In this document: piece by piece, positions 49,680 through 62,000 of the stretch
Position numbering within the stretch: position 1 is the stretch's first letter
Layout of the letters: every line of letters starts with the position of its first letter
NCBI GenBank assembly: GCA_020002185.1
Contig: CM034534.1
Span: 64,407,966 to 64,471,965 of the forward strand
Length of the DNA: 64,000 bases
Reading direction: 5' to 3'
Source: Paraescarpia echinospica
Taxonomy: Eukaryota > Annelida > Polychaeta > Sabellida > Siboglinidae
Notes under the pieces: model-generated
Told to the model about the DNA's origin: nothing
The model's input: the letters and a program-made list of their open reading frames with translations, nothing else
Database searches by the model: none
Position numbers and translations under genes: made by a program

Positions 49680-49740
49680 TGTGATATATATATATATTTG
49701 TATATATATATATTTGTATATATATATATGTGTGTGTGTG
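49680..49740. repeat. (TA)n-rich microsatellite
   Basis: TATATATATATATTTGTATA repeated with GTGTGTGTG at its end. Confidence 0.9.
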
Positions 49741-49879
49741 GCTGCATCTTGTATGTATGTTTATGTTGAATAAAATTAAATTCAAGTACAATTAACAACA
49801 ACAATGTTAAAGACAGTCCATCACTGGTGTACGTTTGCAGTAGTAGTAACAGGCCTCCGTCGGTCAGGAGACGACCATG

Positions 49880-52800
49880 GATGATGCGCCCTAGTTGGCG
49901 TTGTTGCGTCTGGGACAGCGTCGGCTGTGGCTGATGAGATCGATGTGGGAGTGGCAGTCCCTGCCGCAGTGGTAACATCTGTAGATCATCTCTGGGTGGC
50001 TAGAGGGTTGGCGCTCCCTTCGCCCAGCTCGATCTGCTGTCTTCAGCCAGGCTCCACAGCTGTTCTTCGCTTGCCCTGAGCTAGTTCCGTAGAACAACTC
50101 TCCAACTGGTGCGACCAGCGGCCATCTCCTCACAGAACTGAAGGTTGATATGTATTGCCTTAATTCATATCACGCTTACATACATCCTTGTAGCGCAGCT
50201 GGGGCCGTCCAACAGTCCTCCTGCCGGAAGACAGTTCGCTGTAGAGAATGTCTTTGGGGATACGGCCATCTTGCATCCTTCGTACATGACCAAGCCAACG
50301 TAACCTGCTGCCTGCATGGTCTGAGCAGCGTGGGGACGTCACCACGAGAAAGGACCTCGGTGTTGGTCACTTGGTCTCTCCAATAGATCCCCAATATTCG
50401 CAGCAGACATCGTAGATGGAAGGTGTTGAGCTTCTTCTCTTGTTTGGCGTATGTTACCCAGGTCTCACTGCCATACAGCAGTGTACTGGTGACACAGGCA
50501 TTGTACACTGCGGTTTTTGTCTTGACAGTGAGTTTTAAGTTCACCCAGACACATGTGGTAAGACGAGCAAGAGTGGATGCAGCTTTCTCTGTGCGTCTGT
50601 TGATTTCGGTGTCCAGGGAGAGGCTATCGCTGATAGTAGACCTCAGGTAAGTGAACTGGTGAACAGCTTCCAATTCATAGTTGTCAGTGGTGATGACTGG
50701 AGGTGCCTCCACGTCCTGACCCAACACGTTTGTCTTTTTAAGACTTATGGTAAGCCCAAAGTCTTTGCAAGCGTGGGAGAAGCGATCCATTAGATTATGG
50801 AGCTGCTGCTGAGTGTGTGCGACAACTACAGCATCGTCCGCAAACAGCATCTCTCTAATTCTCTTACTTTATAGTTAGGTGTGTATCCGATCTGGTGCGA
50901 AAGTATATATACTCTTCGTGGACGACCCGAATGCATGTCTCGGAAGCAAGGCAAAGAAAATGCCAAAGAGGGTCGGGGCCAGGACGTAGCCTTGCTTAAT
51001 GCCGCTGCAGTTGTCAAAGGAGCCCGATGACTTGCCATCATATTGAACTGTACCTTGCATGTTCTTATGAAACGATTAGATCATGCTTTGTAGTTTTGGA
51101 GGACAACCTATTTTTGAGAGGATCTGTAAGAGTCCATCTCTGGTGACTAGATCAAATGCTTTGGTGAGGTCAATGAAGGCAACGTAGAGGGGTTTGTTCT
51201 GCTCTCTGTTCTTCTCTTGAAGCTAGCGAAAGAAGGTCATGTCTATCGTAGATCTCTCGGCGCGGAATCAGGGTAGACGCGTTCTGCCAGTCTTTGCAGC
51301 CGGACCAGGATGACGTGTGTAAACACTTAGCCAGCAACACTTAGAAGAGAGATGCCCCCGTAGTTGTTACAGTCACTTCTGTCACCTTTGTTTTTGTAGA
51401 GGGTGAACATCTTGGCATCTCTCATGTCTTGTGGAACAGCTCCCTCCCTCCAACACCGGCAAAGAACTCCACGCAGGGGGTGCAGTAGCACACTTTTGCA
51501 GCACTTGATCAGGTCCGGGGGAATCCCATCATTGCCTAGTGCCTTGCCGGAGGCCAGGCTGTCAACAGCCTTACTTAGTTCTTCTAATGTTGGCTCTGCG
51601 ATGAGCTCTTCCATGGTCGGTAGACAATCGATGGCGTCCAGAGCTGAGGGAATGACAATGTTCTCTGTGGAGTAGAGCTCAGAATAGTGCTCCACCCACC
51701 TCTCCATCTGTCTGCCTCTGTCAGTGATTTCTTCCCAGCTGGTGGACTTTACGGTCTGGAGGGTCTTCTCATTTGGTGAACGCTTGATTTTTACCAGGGC
51801 GACACGCTTGACTTCAATGACACGAGTCATCTCATGTGACTTGGCTTCGAACCAGTCTTTCTCTTCGAGATCTTCCTCCCACAGGTAGCGAAAGCGGTGC
51901 TGTGAATAGTGTTCCGCAGATGTTCTCATTTCTCCGTGGCAGGGAGGCACTCAGAGCATCCTCACAAGTCTGGGCATATTTTCCCTCCTTGCTTTGCGCA
52001 ATGAAGTTTCTTTATTTGCAATCTGATCGTGCAGCATACCAGTGAATGATCAGTGTCGCAGCCTGCACTGTGAATCGAGCGTGTGAGGAGCACGAACTTA
52101 AGGGATGAGCGTCTGACCATGATCATATCCAACTGGTGCCAATGTTTTGAACGAGGGTGTATCCACGAGACCCTGAGCTGAGGCGTGGTCTGGAAGTAGG
52201 AGATGAGTTGCGCAAAGGTCATGATAGGCGCAGGACTCAAAGAGTCGTTGCCCATTTTCGTTGATCTTTCCAACTCCGAAATGGCCCATGCAAGAGGGCC
52301 ATGAATCATGGTCAGCGCCCACTCTGGCGTTGAAGTCTCCCAGGAGAATAAGTTGTTCTTGTCCGGGGATGTTTATAATGATTGCTGCTGGGTTTTCATA
52401 GAACTCGTCTTTAGTCTCGGGTGCGGAGCGCAGTTTGGGAGCGTACGTACACCCTGACGAGGGTGACAAGGCCTTTATTGGTATGCATACGAATAGTTAG
52501 CAACCGTTCTGATCCGTTGTTGCCTGATTCCACCACCTTCAACAAATAATTATTTCCTGCAATGCCCACACCATGCTCTCTAGGCTCGCCAGGAACCTTC
52601 CCCTGCCAGAAAAAAGGTGTAGTCTTTCTCCCTCAGCTTACCACAGCCAGCCAGTGGTGTTTCCTGAAGAGTGGCTATGTCCACGTGAAGTCTCCTTAAT
52701 TAGTCGTTTATCAGAGCTGTCTTCCTGGCATCGTCAATGTTTTGGAAATTTTTGGATAGGCCTAGTTGTCAGCATAGTCTGAACATTCCAACATCCCAGT

Positions 52801-53540
52801 TTTAGAGTTGGTCTCTTTGCACCGTTTGTTTTGTTGTTGCCTGGTACGGTGTTTTCAGTCAGCTTTTCGGGTTTTCCCTGATCCCCATGTACCCAATGGG
52901 AAGGCAGACTGTGGCGGGACAGCACCTTATTGACTGGGGCCGCACAGCTTAAGGCGGGCGGTATAGCTGTCCAGTGAAGTCCGAAGACGTCTCCCACCGT
53001 CGGAAGCAACCACTGGCGCCACGCTTTTCGCCAATCTAGCGAAGTGACTTATAACCGGTGACTGCTGTTTCCCGTGTTGTGTCAACGTTGTGAGGCGAAG
53101 CTGGAGTGTCTTCTCCAGGGCGGAAGCCTGGGCAAGATAATATGAAGAACGAGCTGTTGCCCGTGGTGCATGCAGCGGATTCCCCCTCTCCAGGAAAGGA
53201 ACGACAAGAGCCGATACAGTTTGGCACCATGCAGCGGCGTCGCAGGAGTTGCCAGAAGAACGTTACAGTCAACGTCGAACTGCTTTTGGGACTCCGACTC
53301 CAGATTACTCCTCAGTGTTTACTCCTGAAGCCTTTCCTGTAGGCGGGTATAGCCGCAAGGCAGTGGAGGTTTAAAATCGGACTTTTCCTTCCCCTAGTTG
53401 AGCTGCCTTCCAAGGCTGATGAGCCCCAACTGCCCAGGTTTTAAATAAGAGTTTTCCGTCTACTAGATGAGTTGTCCTCCCGGACTGACGAGCCCCATCT
53501 ACCCGGGTTTTAAGTTAGAGTTTTCCATTCTCCTATGGTA
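49880..53540 (-). mobile_element. RTE-like non-LTR retrotransposon, near full length, many frame breaks
   Basis: On the - strand: the endonuclease starts at LKLGCWNVQTM (52800), with LILLGDFNARVGADHDSW (52355-52300) and CDTDHSLVCCTIRL (52060-52015). The reverse transcriptase region has LASGKALGNDGIPPDLIKC (51560-51500), MFTLYKNKGDRSDCNNYGGI (51415-51360) and MLFADDAVVVAHTQQQLHNL (50850-50790). The C-terminal segment reads TSTLLYGSETWVTYAKQEKK (50490-50430) and RCLLRILGIYWRDQVTNTEV, ending near 50160. Further - strand sequence to about 49900 (RCYHCGRDCHSHIDLISHSR) is a C2H2-like finger often found at the end of such ORFs. The 5' leader holds about three tandem ~72-bp units (53370-53530) with TTTTAA...AGAGTTTTCC and GACGAGCCCCA words. 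Confidence 0.88.
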
Positions 53541-53802
53541 CGTTGGCCCACGACAGGCTATTCTGTATTATTCACGTGCAACCCGAGGACGACTTTAAAT
53601 TTACGGAAAATTTAAAGTTATTCCTTCCATCATTTATTGTATAACTTAGAAGTTAACAATTCATTTTACTTCTCCTGAACAGCACTTTATTAGTACTGCT
53701 TTACCACATATTTCTTTCTATCTAGATTGATCTCTTCCTGTTTATGCACCTATAATGTCCTTTCCTTGTTAATTGCTCACCCATGCAGGTACGTCAATTA
53801 TT

Positions 53803-54460
53803 GCCAAATATGACAGTGTAGATTGTAATTAAGGGTATTATAATTGTACATTGTATACACATATATGTATGTAGAGAGACTTGCAGGTATAATGCTTCCA
53901 AATATGACAGTGTAGATTGTAATTAAGGGTATTATAATTGTACATTGTATACACATATATGTATGTAGAGAGACTTGCTGGTATAATGCTTCCAAATATG
54001 ACAGTGTAGATTGTAATTAAGGGTATTATAATTGTACATTGTATACACATATATGTATGTAGAGAGACTTGCAGGTATAATGCTTCCAAATATGACAGTG
54101 TAGATTGTAATTAAGGGTATTATAATTGTACATTGTATACACATATATGTATGTAGAGAGACTTGCAGGTATAATGCTTCCAAATATGACAGTGTAGATT
54201 GTAATTAAGGGTATTATAATTGTACATTGTATACACATATATGTATGTAGAGAGACTTGCAGGTATAATGCTTCCAAATATGACAGTGTAGATTGTAATT
54301 AAGGGTATTATAATTGTACATTGTATACACATATATGTATGTAGAGAGACTTGCAGGTATAATGCTTCCAAATATGACAGTGTAGATTGTAATTAAGTGT
54401 ATTATAATTGTACATTGTATACACATATATGTATGTAGAGAGACTTGCAGGTATAACGCT
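53803..54460. repeat. 94-bp tandem repeat, about 7 copies
   Basis: The unit begins AAATATGACAGTGTAGATTG and continues through GGGTATTATAATTGTACATT and ATGTAGAGAGACTTGC. Copies are nearly identical (single changes such as GGGTATT/GTGTATT and GCAGG/GCTGG), which implies recent expansion or homogenisation. Confidence 0.97.
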
Positions 54461-55124
54461 CCAAGCTCCCTTACATTCAGTGCAAGTCATTGTGAAGGTC
54501 CCTTCAAACACTGGCTTAATTAAATGTATGTATGTATGTATATATTATATATATATATATATATATTGTCCTAATATTTTATGTTATCATTTCTACTGTG
54601 CCTACTGAAACCATTTTGAGCACTAGCATGACATATATTTACTAATTTATCTGAGATTATTTGTCTCTAGAAACTTCAAACTTCATTGGTTTTGACCAAC
54701 ATCTAGAAGTGGCCCATTTTATCAATATATTTCTTTATATACAATAATACATTGAAATGTTCATAAAGCAATAGTTTATATTGACTGAATTTCACCTGAC
54801 GTAGGCTACATGTAGTAGTCAAAACTTGTCATTCAAAGTGAAAATATTCGTAGTCAGAATCGAGCCAATGGATATCAACAAATTTAATCTTAGGGAGCAG
54901 TCCTGTGCACCCACCTACCAATTTTTTACACAGAACTCTGACCCCCCATTTTGTACACAAACAATTAACCTTAGCAAAAAATTATATATAATTCTAAAGA
55001 AAATCTACATAATTATGTTTATGACATTTCTATAAAATTGACGTGGCCATACAAATGCTATAGAATTCTAGATTTAAAGAACTATTGTGGTAACTTCAGT
55101 TTCTATATAATTTTATATATATAT
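54461..55124. other. AT-rich spacer with (TA)n
   Basis: No gene is seen. A (GTAT)n/(TA)n run lies at 54525-54570, and TATAGAATTCTA-like words occur near 55058-55070. Confidence 0.5.
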
Positions 55125-56560
55125 TGTCAAGTCAAATAGTTTATTCAAACAAATCAGACATGATGAATGCACAATTAAATATACAAAGCAAATTTAGGAA
55201 CAGTTTGAAAGGAGAAACATTGAAGTAAAAATACTTTTCAAGTCATGTTATTTCTTTGTCGATGATGTGTTACATTAGCTTATCTCATTATGATAGTTTC
55301 ATAATTAAGTGACATATATACACTGTATGTACATACATATATGTGTGTGTGCGAGCGTGCATGCGTGCGTGTGTGGCTGTCATAAACGATATACATGTGG
55401 CTCTCTACTTTGGTAGATTATTATTACAGGTATATTGTACATCGCGACATTAAGTATGCACACAGTAATTTTCAAGTAGCCGTTTCTGTAACGTGCTTTA
55501 AAATGGTGCAGTGAAGGAATATTGCTAAAGCTGACAGGTAACGAATTCCACAGTTTAGTTCCGTAGACAGTTAGTGACATGTACCTTCTATTGGTTGATG
55601 CACGGATACGTACATATTGACTTTGTGTTCGTGTGCAGTGCTTGTTAACATTCACAACAAATAACCTTTGAATGTTCGACGGCAATTCATTTTTATGAGC
55701 TTTATAAATGAATATTAATTTTCTAAATTTTACCAAAACGGTAAACTTTAAGGTGCGTGCTTTGTGGAAGACTGGTGTTGTGTGGTGTGCATAAGCCGTG
55801 TCACCCTTTTCGCAACATAAAAATACAATGCAAATTTGTAGGATACAAGTTGCCCCATATTTCAAAAAAATACAATAAATATGACAAAAACAGGGAATAT
55901 AGCATGTACGTACAATGGCGGTCACATACTTTGCAGCACCTGTATATAATACCAATACTTATTGATACTTTTGATTTTATTTGACTGATTTGGTCTTTCC
56001 AGTTTAATGATTCATCGACAAGCATGCCTAGAAATTTTGTAACTCATACCCTTAGTATCTGCATATTTTTTATCTTTATATCATGCAATTGTGCATGACC
56101 AGAAAATAACATAGTTGGTTTTGGCAATGTACAAAGACAATTTGTTGATTGAAAACCATAACTGCAATTTAGCTAATTTATTGCATACAATGTTTTCAAG
56201 CTCTTTTATATCATCAGCTGAACAGAAGATGTTCGTGTCATCGGCAAATAAGATAAACTTTACCAATTTAGAAACATTGCACATGTCATTGATATACAGA
56301 ATAAACAGCTTCGGACAAAGTATTGACCCTTGTGGAACTCCACATCATATCCGTTGTATGTCTGAGCTGTACCCATCAATGTCTACAAATTGGCTACAAT
56401 TATCAAAGTAACTATTTATCCAATTATATGCATTTCCACGAATGCCATAAAGTTCAAGTTTTTTACACAGCAGTTGAAGGTCAACAGTATCAAAAGCTTT
56501 TTCGAGGTTTATGAATATACCTATCGCACGTTTCTTAATATTTTCTATAGAATTGTTATG
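55125..56560 (-). mobile_element. Non-LTR retrotransposon, 3' part of ORF2 and 3' UTR
   Basis: On the - strand: GVPQGSILCPKLFILYINDM (56345-56285), KFILFADDTNIFCSADDIKE (56262-56200), LQLWFSINKLSLYIAKTNY (56165-56115), MLVDESLNWKDQISQIKSKV (56025-55965). The C-terminal module is KLIFIYKAHKNELPSNIQRL and YGTKLWNSLPVSFSNIPSLH (55720-55520). The FADD box is intact. Frames break near 56080, 55950 and 55800. The 3' end is near 55130. Confidence 0.88.
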
Positions 56561-57015
56561 GCCAATTACAATGGAATTTTGTATATATTCTATAGGTATT
56601 CGATATAATTTTTGCTAAGGATATTGTTGGCGTAATTCTGAACAAATAAAATTGACTGACCCACTACCTCCAAAACCCAGTGCATTCAAAGCCGAGCACA
56701 ATCAGACCAGGGATTCTACTGTATATTTAAAAAACACAAATATGTCAGATTCATTTTTTAATTGTGTTTTACTACATTATTACATCGTTCATAAATACAC
56801 ATACAAAGGAAATACTGAAATAGAATAAACAGTTTATATCAAGTCTCTGCCTTGTAATGGCTCCTAATCAGATCAACCAGATTTGTTAAAATAGTTCTGG
56901 CAAATCATCAACATTAAGTAAAATATTTCTGCTACTGGAATAGCAATAGGGTCACAAGCACCATGTATAAAACAGAACATCTAAAAACCAACCAACAATG
57001 TCGGCCATCTTAACT

Positions 57016-57029
57016 GTCGCCATGGCAAT
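57016..57029 (-). promoter_or_regulatory. X-box-like RFX motif
   Basis: On the - strand ATTGCCATGGCGAC fits RYYNYYWTRRNRAC at every position. It is followed on the same strand by AAGATGGCCGAC, a YY1-like promoter word. A promoter function is inferred only. Confidence 0.35.
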
Positions 57030-58504
57030 GGTTCTACCACGGGGAGGAAACAGTCCTGAGAAGTGTGAATTGGTTGTCGAAAACACACTGTAAGCGAATA
57101 TTTCAGAGTCTACACTTCCCCAGACAATATCAACAACGGATTTTTCACAAGGAAGGCACTTGAAAATGGCACTCATTTTAGTAATTTGTCAAATTAAATA
57201 TATAAAAATCTGTATAGGATTTAATGTAATTATATTTGTGACGATGCGACATGCCCCTTGCAAATTGTACTTGCCACAAACCAGACAAGTATAGTGTACA
57301 TTATACTTGGACACACAATTATTATTTAACATATACCATCACTGCCTGGATATCACACGGAAACCACAGACATTATAAACACAAGCTAAATTAACAGTTA
57401 AACATGACATCTGCTGCTGATACACTTGTTGGCGATTCGTCTTTTTCCGACATTAAAGATGATATGCCAGAACTCACTCAACTACACCTGTTTGCAAATC
57501 TTCATCTCGTACGCTCAGTGAATTCCACACGATTTTTTGAGAGCAAGTTCAACAATACCATAACATCTAAACTTCTCGTACAGTGTACCACAATTTAGCA
57601 ACACAAACAAACACAAGAAACTACACCTCAAAAATTAATTGTAGTAGCTACCAGCATTCTGCCGTGAAGTTAACGCATTCATTCTGTGACGCATACAGTA
57701 TGCCTAACAAATAGTTGAGACGCAAAAATATGTAAAACTTTGTATTCCAATAAGCATGCAGGGGTGTACTCCCATTTTCTGTGGTTCCTGGGTATTGCCA
57801 TCACAGCAGACGTGACTAGCAAGGGATATATACATCACACAAGCAAACGGATACCAGAACAGTGAAAAAACCTGATAATTTAGGAGGATGTGTTACATTT
57901 TTGTCACCACTGAGCTTTGAATCTAGTGGGACATTGGTAGAAATAAACTTAGAATGATGGATTCAACAGTTAATATTGTCATTGGAAATCATTGTTACAG
58001 TGCGAGATGCTGCTAAAAGGGGGGTGTCTGCTAATTAGGGCGTGTACGCTTCATAGAATGAGTACAGTACTAAGAATATTTGGCATTCCTCAATATCTAC
58101 ACAAACACTGGGATGTCTTCTTCTCCTTGCATCAATGTGACAATGCTCTGGTGGCTCACATCCAATGCTATGATATCATTTATATCCCACACATGTGACA
58201 ACTCCTGTCACAGTGCCACACTAGCTTACGCCTGCACAACTTCAGAGTTCATTGGCAACAATGGCAAACATATTCCTTCAGAGTTAGTCAACTTCAACTT
58301 GACGTTGCTTTCTGATGCAAACATAAAATTATGATTCACCGAGATTGAACAATTGCAGAGAAAAATGGACTCTGCATTACAATTTCAGTTATGAATGTTA
58401 CATACAAATTTGTTTTTAGTATTATTAATATTCTAAAAATATTTAAATACATTTAAATAAGAAACATTGATTACAACATCACTGTTGCTAATCGCCACAA
58501 GTTG

Positions 58505-58870
58505 AAAACAACCATGGGGCTAAACGACATCTTTAAGAGTCCTCTTTTTTACAGGTGAAGGTTAAATCAATCATAGTCGATTAAAATGTGCATCCAAAAC
58601 ATTTTCACACTGTGGTAGAAACGACATCTTTAAAATGCCTCTTTTTCACTTTCTAGGTGTCAATAAAATCGGTCATCATTGACTAATATCTGCACCTAAA
58701 ACAACTCTAGTCATAGTCTCACATTGTGGTTGGACAATATAACTGGACCCTTCTCATTCATTGTCCAGGTGCAGATTAATTCGATCACCATCACTTTAAT
58801 CTGCATACAAAATGTTACAAGTCTTTGTGGGGTTGAACAACATTTTTGACAGGCTTCTTTCATAGTATCC
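58505..58870. repeat. Diverged tandem repeats, period about 110 bp, 3-4 copies
   Basis: Successive units share GACATCTTTAA, CCTCTTTTT, CAGGTG/TAGGTG, a TCATAGTCGAT/TCATCATTGAC type core and TGCATCCAAAACA/TGCACCTAAAACA, ending CACACTGTGG/CACATTGTGG. Confidence 0.65.
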
Positions 58871-59080
58871 TTAAAATATAAACATTCTTCTCATTCCTAT
58901 ATTTGGAACTCGACACTGCTGAAATCCTAGATTTCTAAATACAATGTAGCAGCCACGTATTCATCAAAAATCTGGCACAGTTTCCACCGTGGAATGATGC
59001 TATGAAGAACAAGACTGACTCGATTCTGGAGACGGTAGATTTTTCAGGGAAACAAAGATAACTCAAATAATGATATCACG

Positions 59081-59094
59081 GTTGTCATGGCAAC
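59081..59094. promoter_or_regulatory. X-box-like RFX motif next to the SUFU stop
   Basis: GTTGTCATGGCAAC matches the X-box consensus on both strands and lies 4-17 bases beyond the SUFU stop codon. RFX binding is inferred from sequence only. Confidence 0.4.
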
Positions 59095-59097
59095 GCG

Positions 59098-62000
59098 TCA
59101 CAACTCGTCTGGGACGACGGCAATGGTGAGACCTCTGTCAGCCCAGTGATAGTTCTTTGGTAGGTCAAGCTGTAAATGACAACACAATCATGTCGGGTAT
59201 CATAATAAACCATTTCAATTACTGAAGCTCAAAGTGTAACAAGCTGGAATCATTATTATATTGAAGAGGAATGTGCAGACAACACCAGAGTGAGGGACCA
59301 CTAAAGACTTACCTTAGCAAAACAATTTATAGAAAGTGACCATAAATTATATAGGATGCGCTGATATAATTATATAGAATACTCTATAGAATAGTGTATA
59401 GAATTCTATATAATTTTATGGACATCAATTTTTGATAGAATCCTACAGTAATGTTATAGATTTCTATACAATATTTTGTTATGGGTTAGAGCGGGACTGT
59501 AATCTGGAATATAACTGTCTTCTTATTTGCAGAAGGCGGGTATAGTTTCAAATGGGATACACATGATGGAGAGTTCGTTTTTCTGGTTAATATTTAACAA
59601 CCAGAAAGGATATGGAAAATGGTGTCGGAAACACAGACGTTCTGTTTGGCGTATCTTGGGATCTGATTATTTGCAAGTCTTCTAGACTGGCAGATGACTG
59701 GCAAAGATGGGTAATTACAACTGATAAAACAAGTGGAACTTAGTGGGCCCAGCTGGCCACTAGAGTAACTAACAGTTCCAAGTCTAGGGGGTCCACATCA
59801 ATGACTATCATTGTCACAACTGGCAGTGAAACAGATCAAATGGATCAGTATTAATTAAATAAATGGCTCAATTACACTAGTTTGTCACTGAAAAAAACTA
59901 AACAGGCCAATAATGGTTGTGACACGTGCTAAAAGGCACACTTTTGGTTAATTCAAGACTGGCAACAAAATTGTTCTGGCTAAGGGCCTGGTTGCAAGGC
60001 ACTCACATGGTCAACATCTGAAAGTTGAGAGAGATCATGGTGGAGATGGTCGATGAAGTCATCCGGCAGAAGAACCTGGCAGAGAAAACACATCACAATA
60101 ATGTGAAAAAACAGTGTTTTCTGCAATGAACGAACTGCCACTTTCATTCCAGAATGTTCCATTGCGAATGTCACTTAAAGCTGCACTTAGAGATCGTCCA
60201 TCTTGTAAAAATACAAACTTCCAGTGAATCAACTTGCACCATACACAATATATTTACACACACATATATGTATATTTATGTATAAATATATATATATCAT
60301 TTTCCTCAACTCCATATCAACTTTTTTAACATGATGTACAATATTAAGATAAAACGGAGTAAAGGACGAAAAATTATATCTGTATGCCATGTGGTTATTA
60401 TTCCGCTGGCCGAACCTTGCGACCGGTAATTTTGCGAAAGCATAATTTATCAAATAACACATCAAATGCCAAAGTGACATATGTAGCAGCAAGTATGATT
60501 AATTAAGTTAATATTGTTCATGTTATACACTTTCCTAAATAGTTTAAAATGGCAGTTTTACTCAGAATGCAATTTTCCTTATTAATCTTGTTGAAGTATA
60601 ACTAAGAGATATTAAATAACACCCACCTGTAGCCATGAGCCATGGGCTGCGTATGGATGCTGTTCATTGACAATGGAGCCAATTACATTGCTCGACACAA
60701 GTGTGATGGCACTCTCGCCAAGGACACTCTTGAAGGTGAAGTGGCGGCCATGTTTTAACCTGCCCCTGTCAATGCCAACACGTCATGGTTGAGTTCAAGC
60801 AATTTCTGTACATTATATGCAATGATGATGAAAAACTATTACATATGCGAATAATTTTGACCGTTAAATTTCCACACTGAAAAACAGATGGATTTAAACA
60901 TTGACAGCATTTCTTATTTTATGAACATCAACAGAATTTGTGATGGATATACCATTTTATGATAGCGATGAAACCTGACTAAAAAAAGACATGCAGAATA
61001 AATGCAAACAAGAGATTCTCAGCGGAGTGGGTGTAAAATTCAACAAAATACAAGGTCATTGTACAAAATTTTTCATTAAAACTATGTAATCAGGTGTGAA
61101 GTGTAACAGAAAGTAATCTGGCTTTACCGAGTACATTTAGATTAAACATCATTAAAAGATCAAAGGAATATCTCAAGAATTTACTACAAGAGCAATCATC
61201 ATGGTCCGATTAATTGACCTATCCATCACGTGACCTGTTGCCTAGCAAAACCTCCGTCAAGCCATAAAACAATGGGCTGACCATGAGGTGGGTTTCTGCA
61301 TTCTGTCTTAAATGTTTTTGAAATTCCGGCCCCAGAAGTATTTCTTTACGACACAAACATACGGCAAAGTGACAAATTGACGACTGTTTGTGGGAATGTT
61401 TGATTTAAGAGACATCACCAGCAACAGTAACTGAATTTACGTATATAAGTATAACTGTTATCAACACTGATGGCAAAGGATGACGGACAATTTTTTTATG
61501 ATGTATGCAAAAACGTGACATACTGGATACATCAACTGGTGACCTCAGGGTAAGGCTGCATGACCCCAGAGGGTAACTGACCTGAGGGCAAGGGGCAGTA
61601 GAGAGGCAGCCTCAAGGTTGAACTGTAGATGCACTGAGGCGTAGACCTTGGAGCATGGTAGTTCTATTGGAGGGTCATTGCTGCTCAGACTACACATTGA
61701 CTCTGGACGGGAACATCCGTGCGGACTGTCAACATAACAACAGTAAAGGTAAGTTCTTATATAGCGCAGTATCCAGTCCTTGGGACTGCTCAATGTGCCT
61801 TACACTTTAATCTAGCATTCCGTATGTACAGAAACGCAAGCAGAATGGGGAATACCTCTGTAGTGATGTCACTAGTGGGAATTTCCTATTAAATTCGTGT
61901 GCGATTTTATTGAAAATGATGCTTTATAAAAAATAAATATTATTATTATTAATACTTTAGTCATGTGACGAGGCAAGAAAGATACAGTGGACAACAGCTG

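Larger units (their letters stand above)
56561..59097. other. SUFU 3' flank, no gene called
   Basis: Contains a - strand open frame (57176-56952) and a + strand frame (57404-57598) without recognisable domains. X-box-like motifs lie at 57016-57029 and 59081-59094. Three to four diverged ~110-bp repeats occur at 58505-58870. The proximal part is probably SUFU 3' UTR. Confidence 0.45.

Noticed and set aside
56952..57176. Possible - strand first exon downstream of the X-box-like motif
   Set aside because: No recognisable domain, and only LINE sequence downstream; kept only as a regulatory curiosity.
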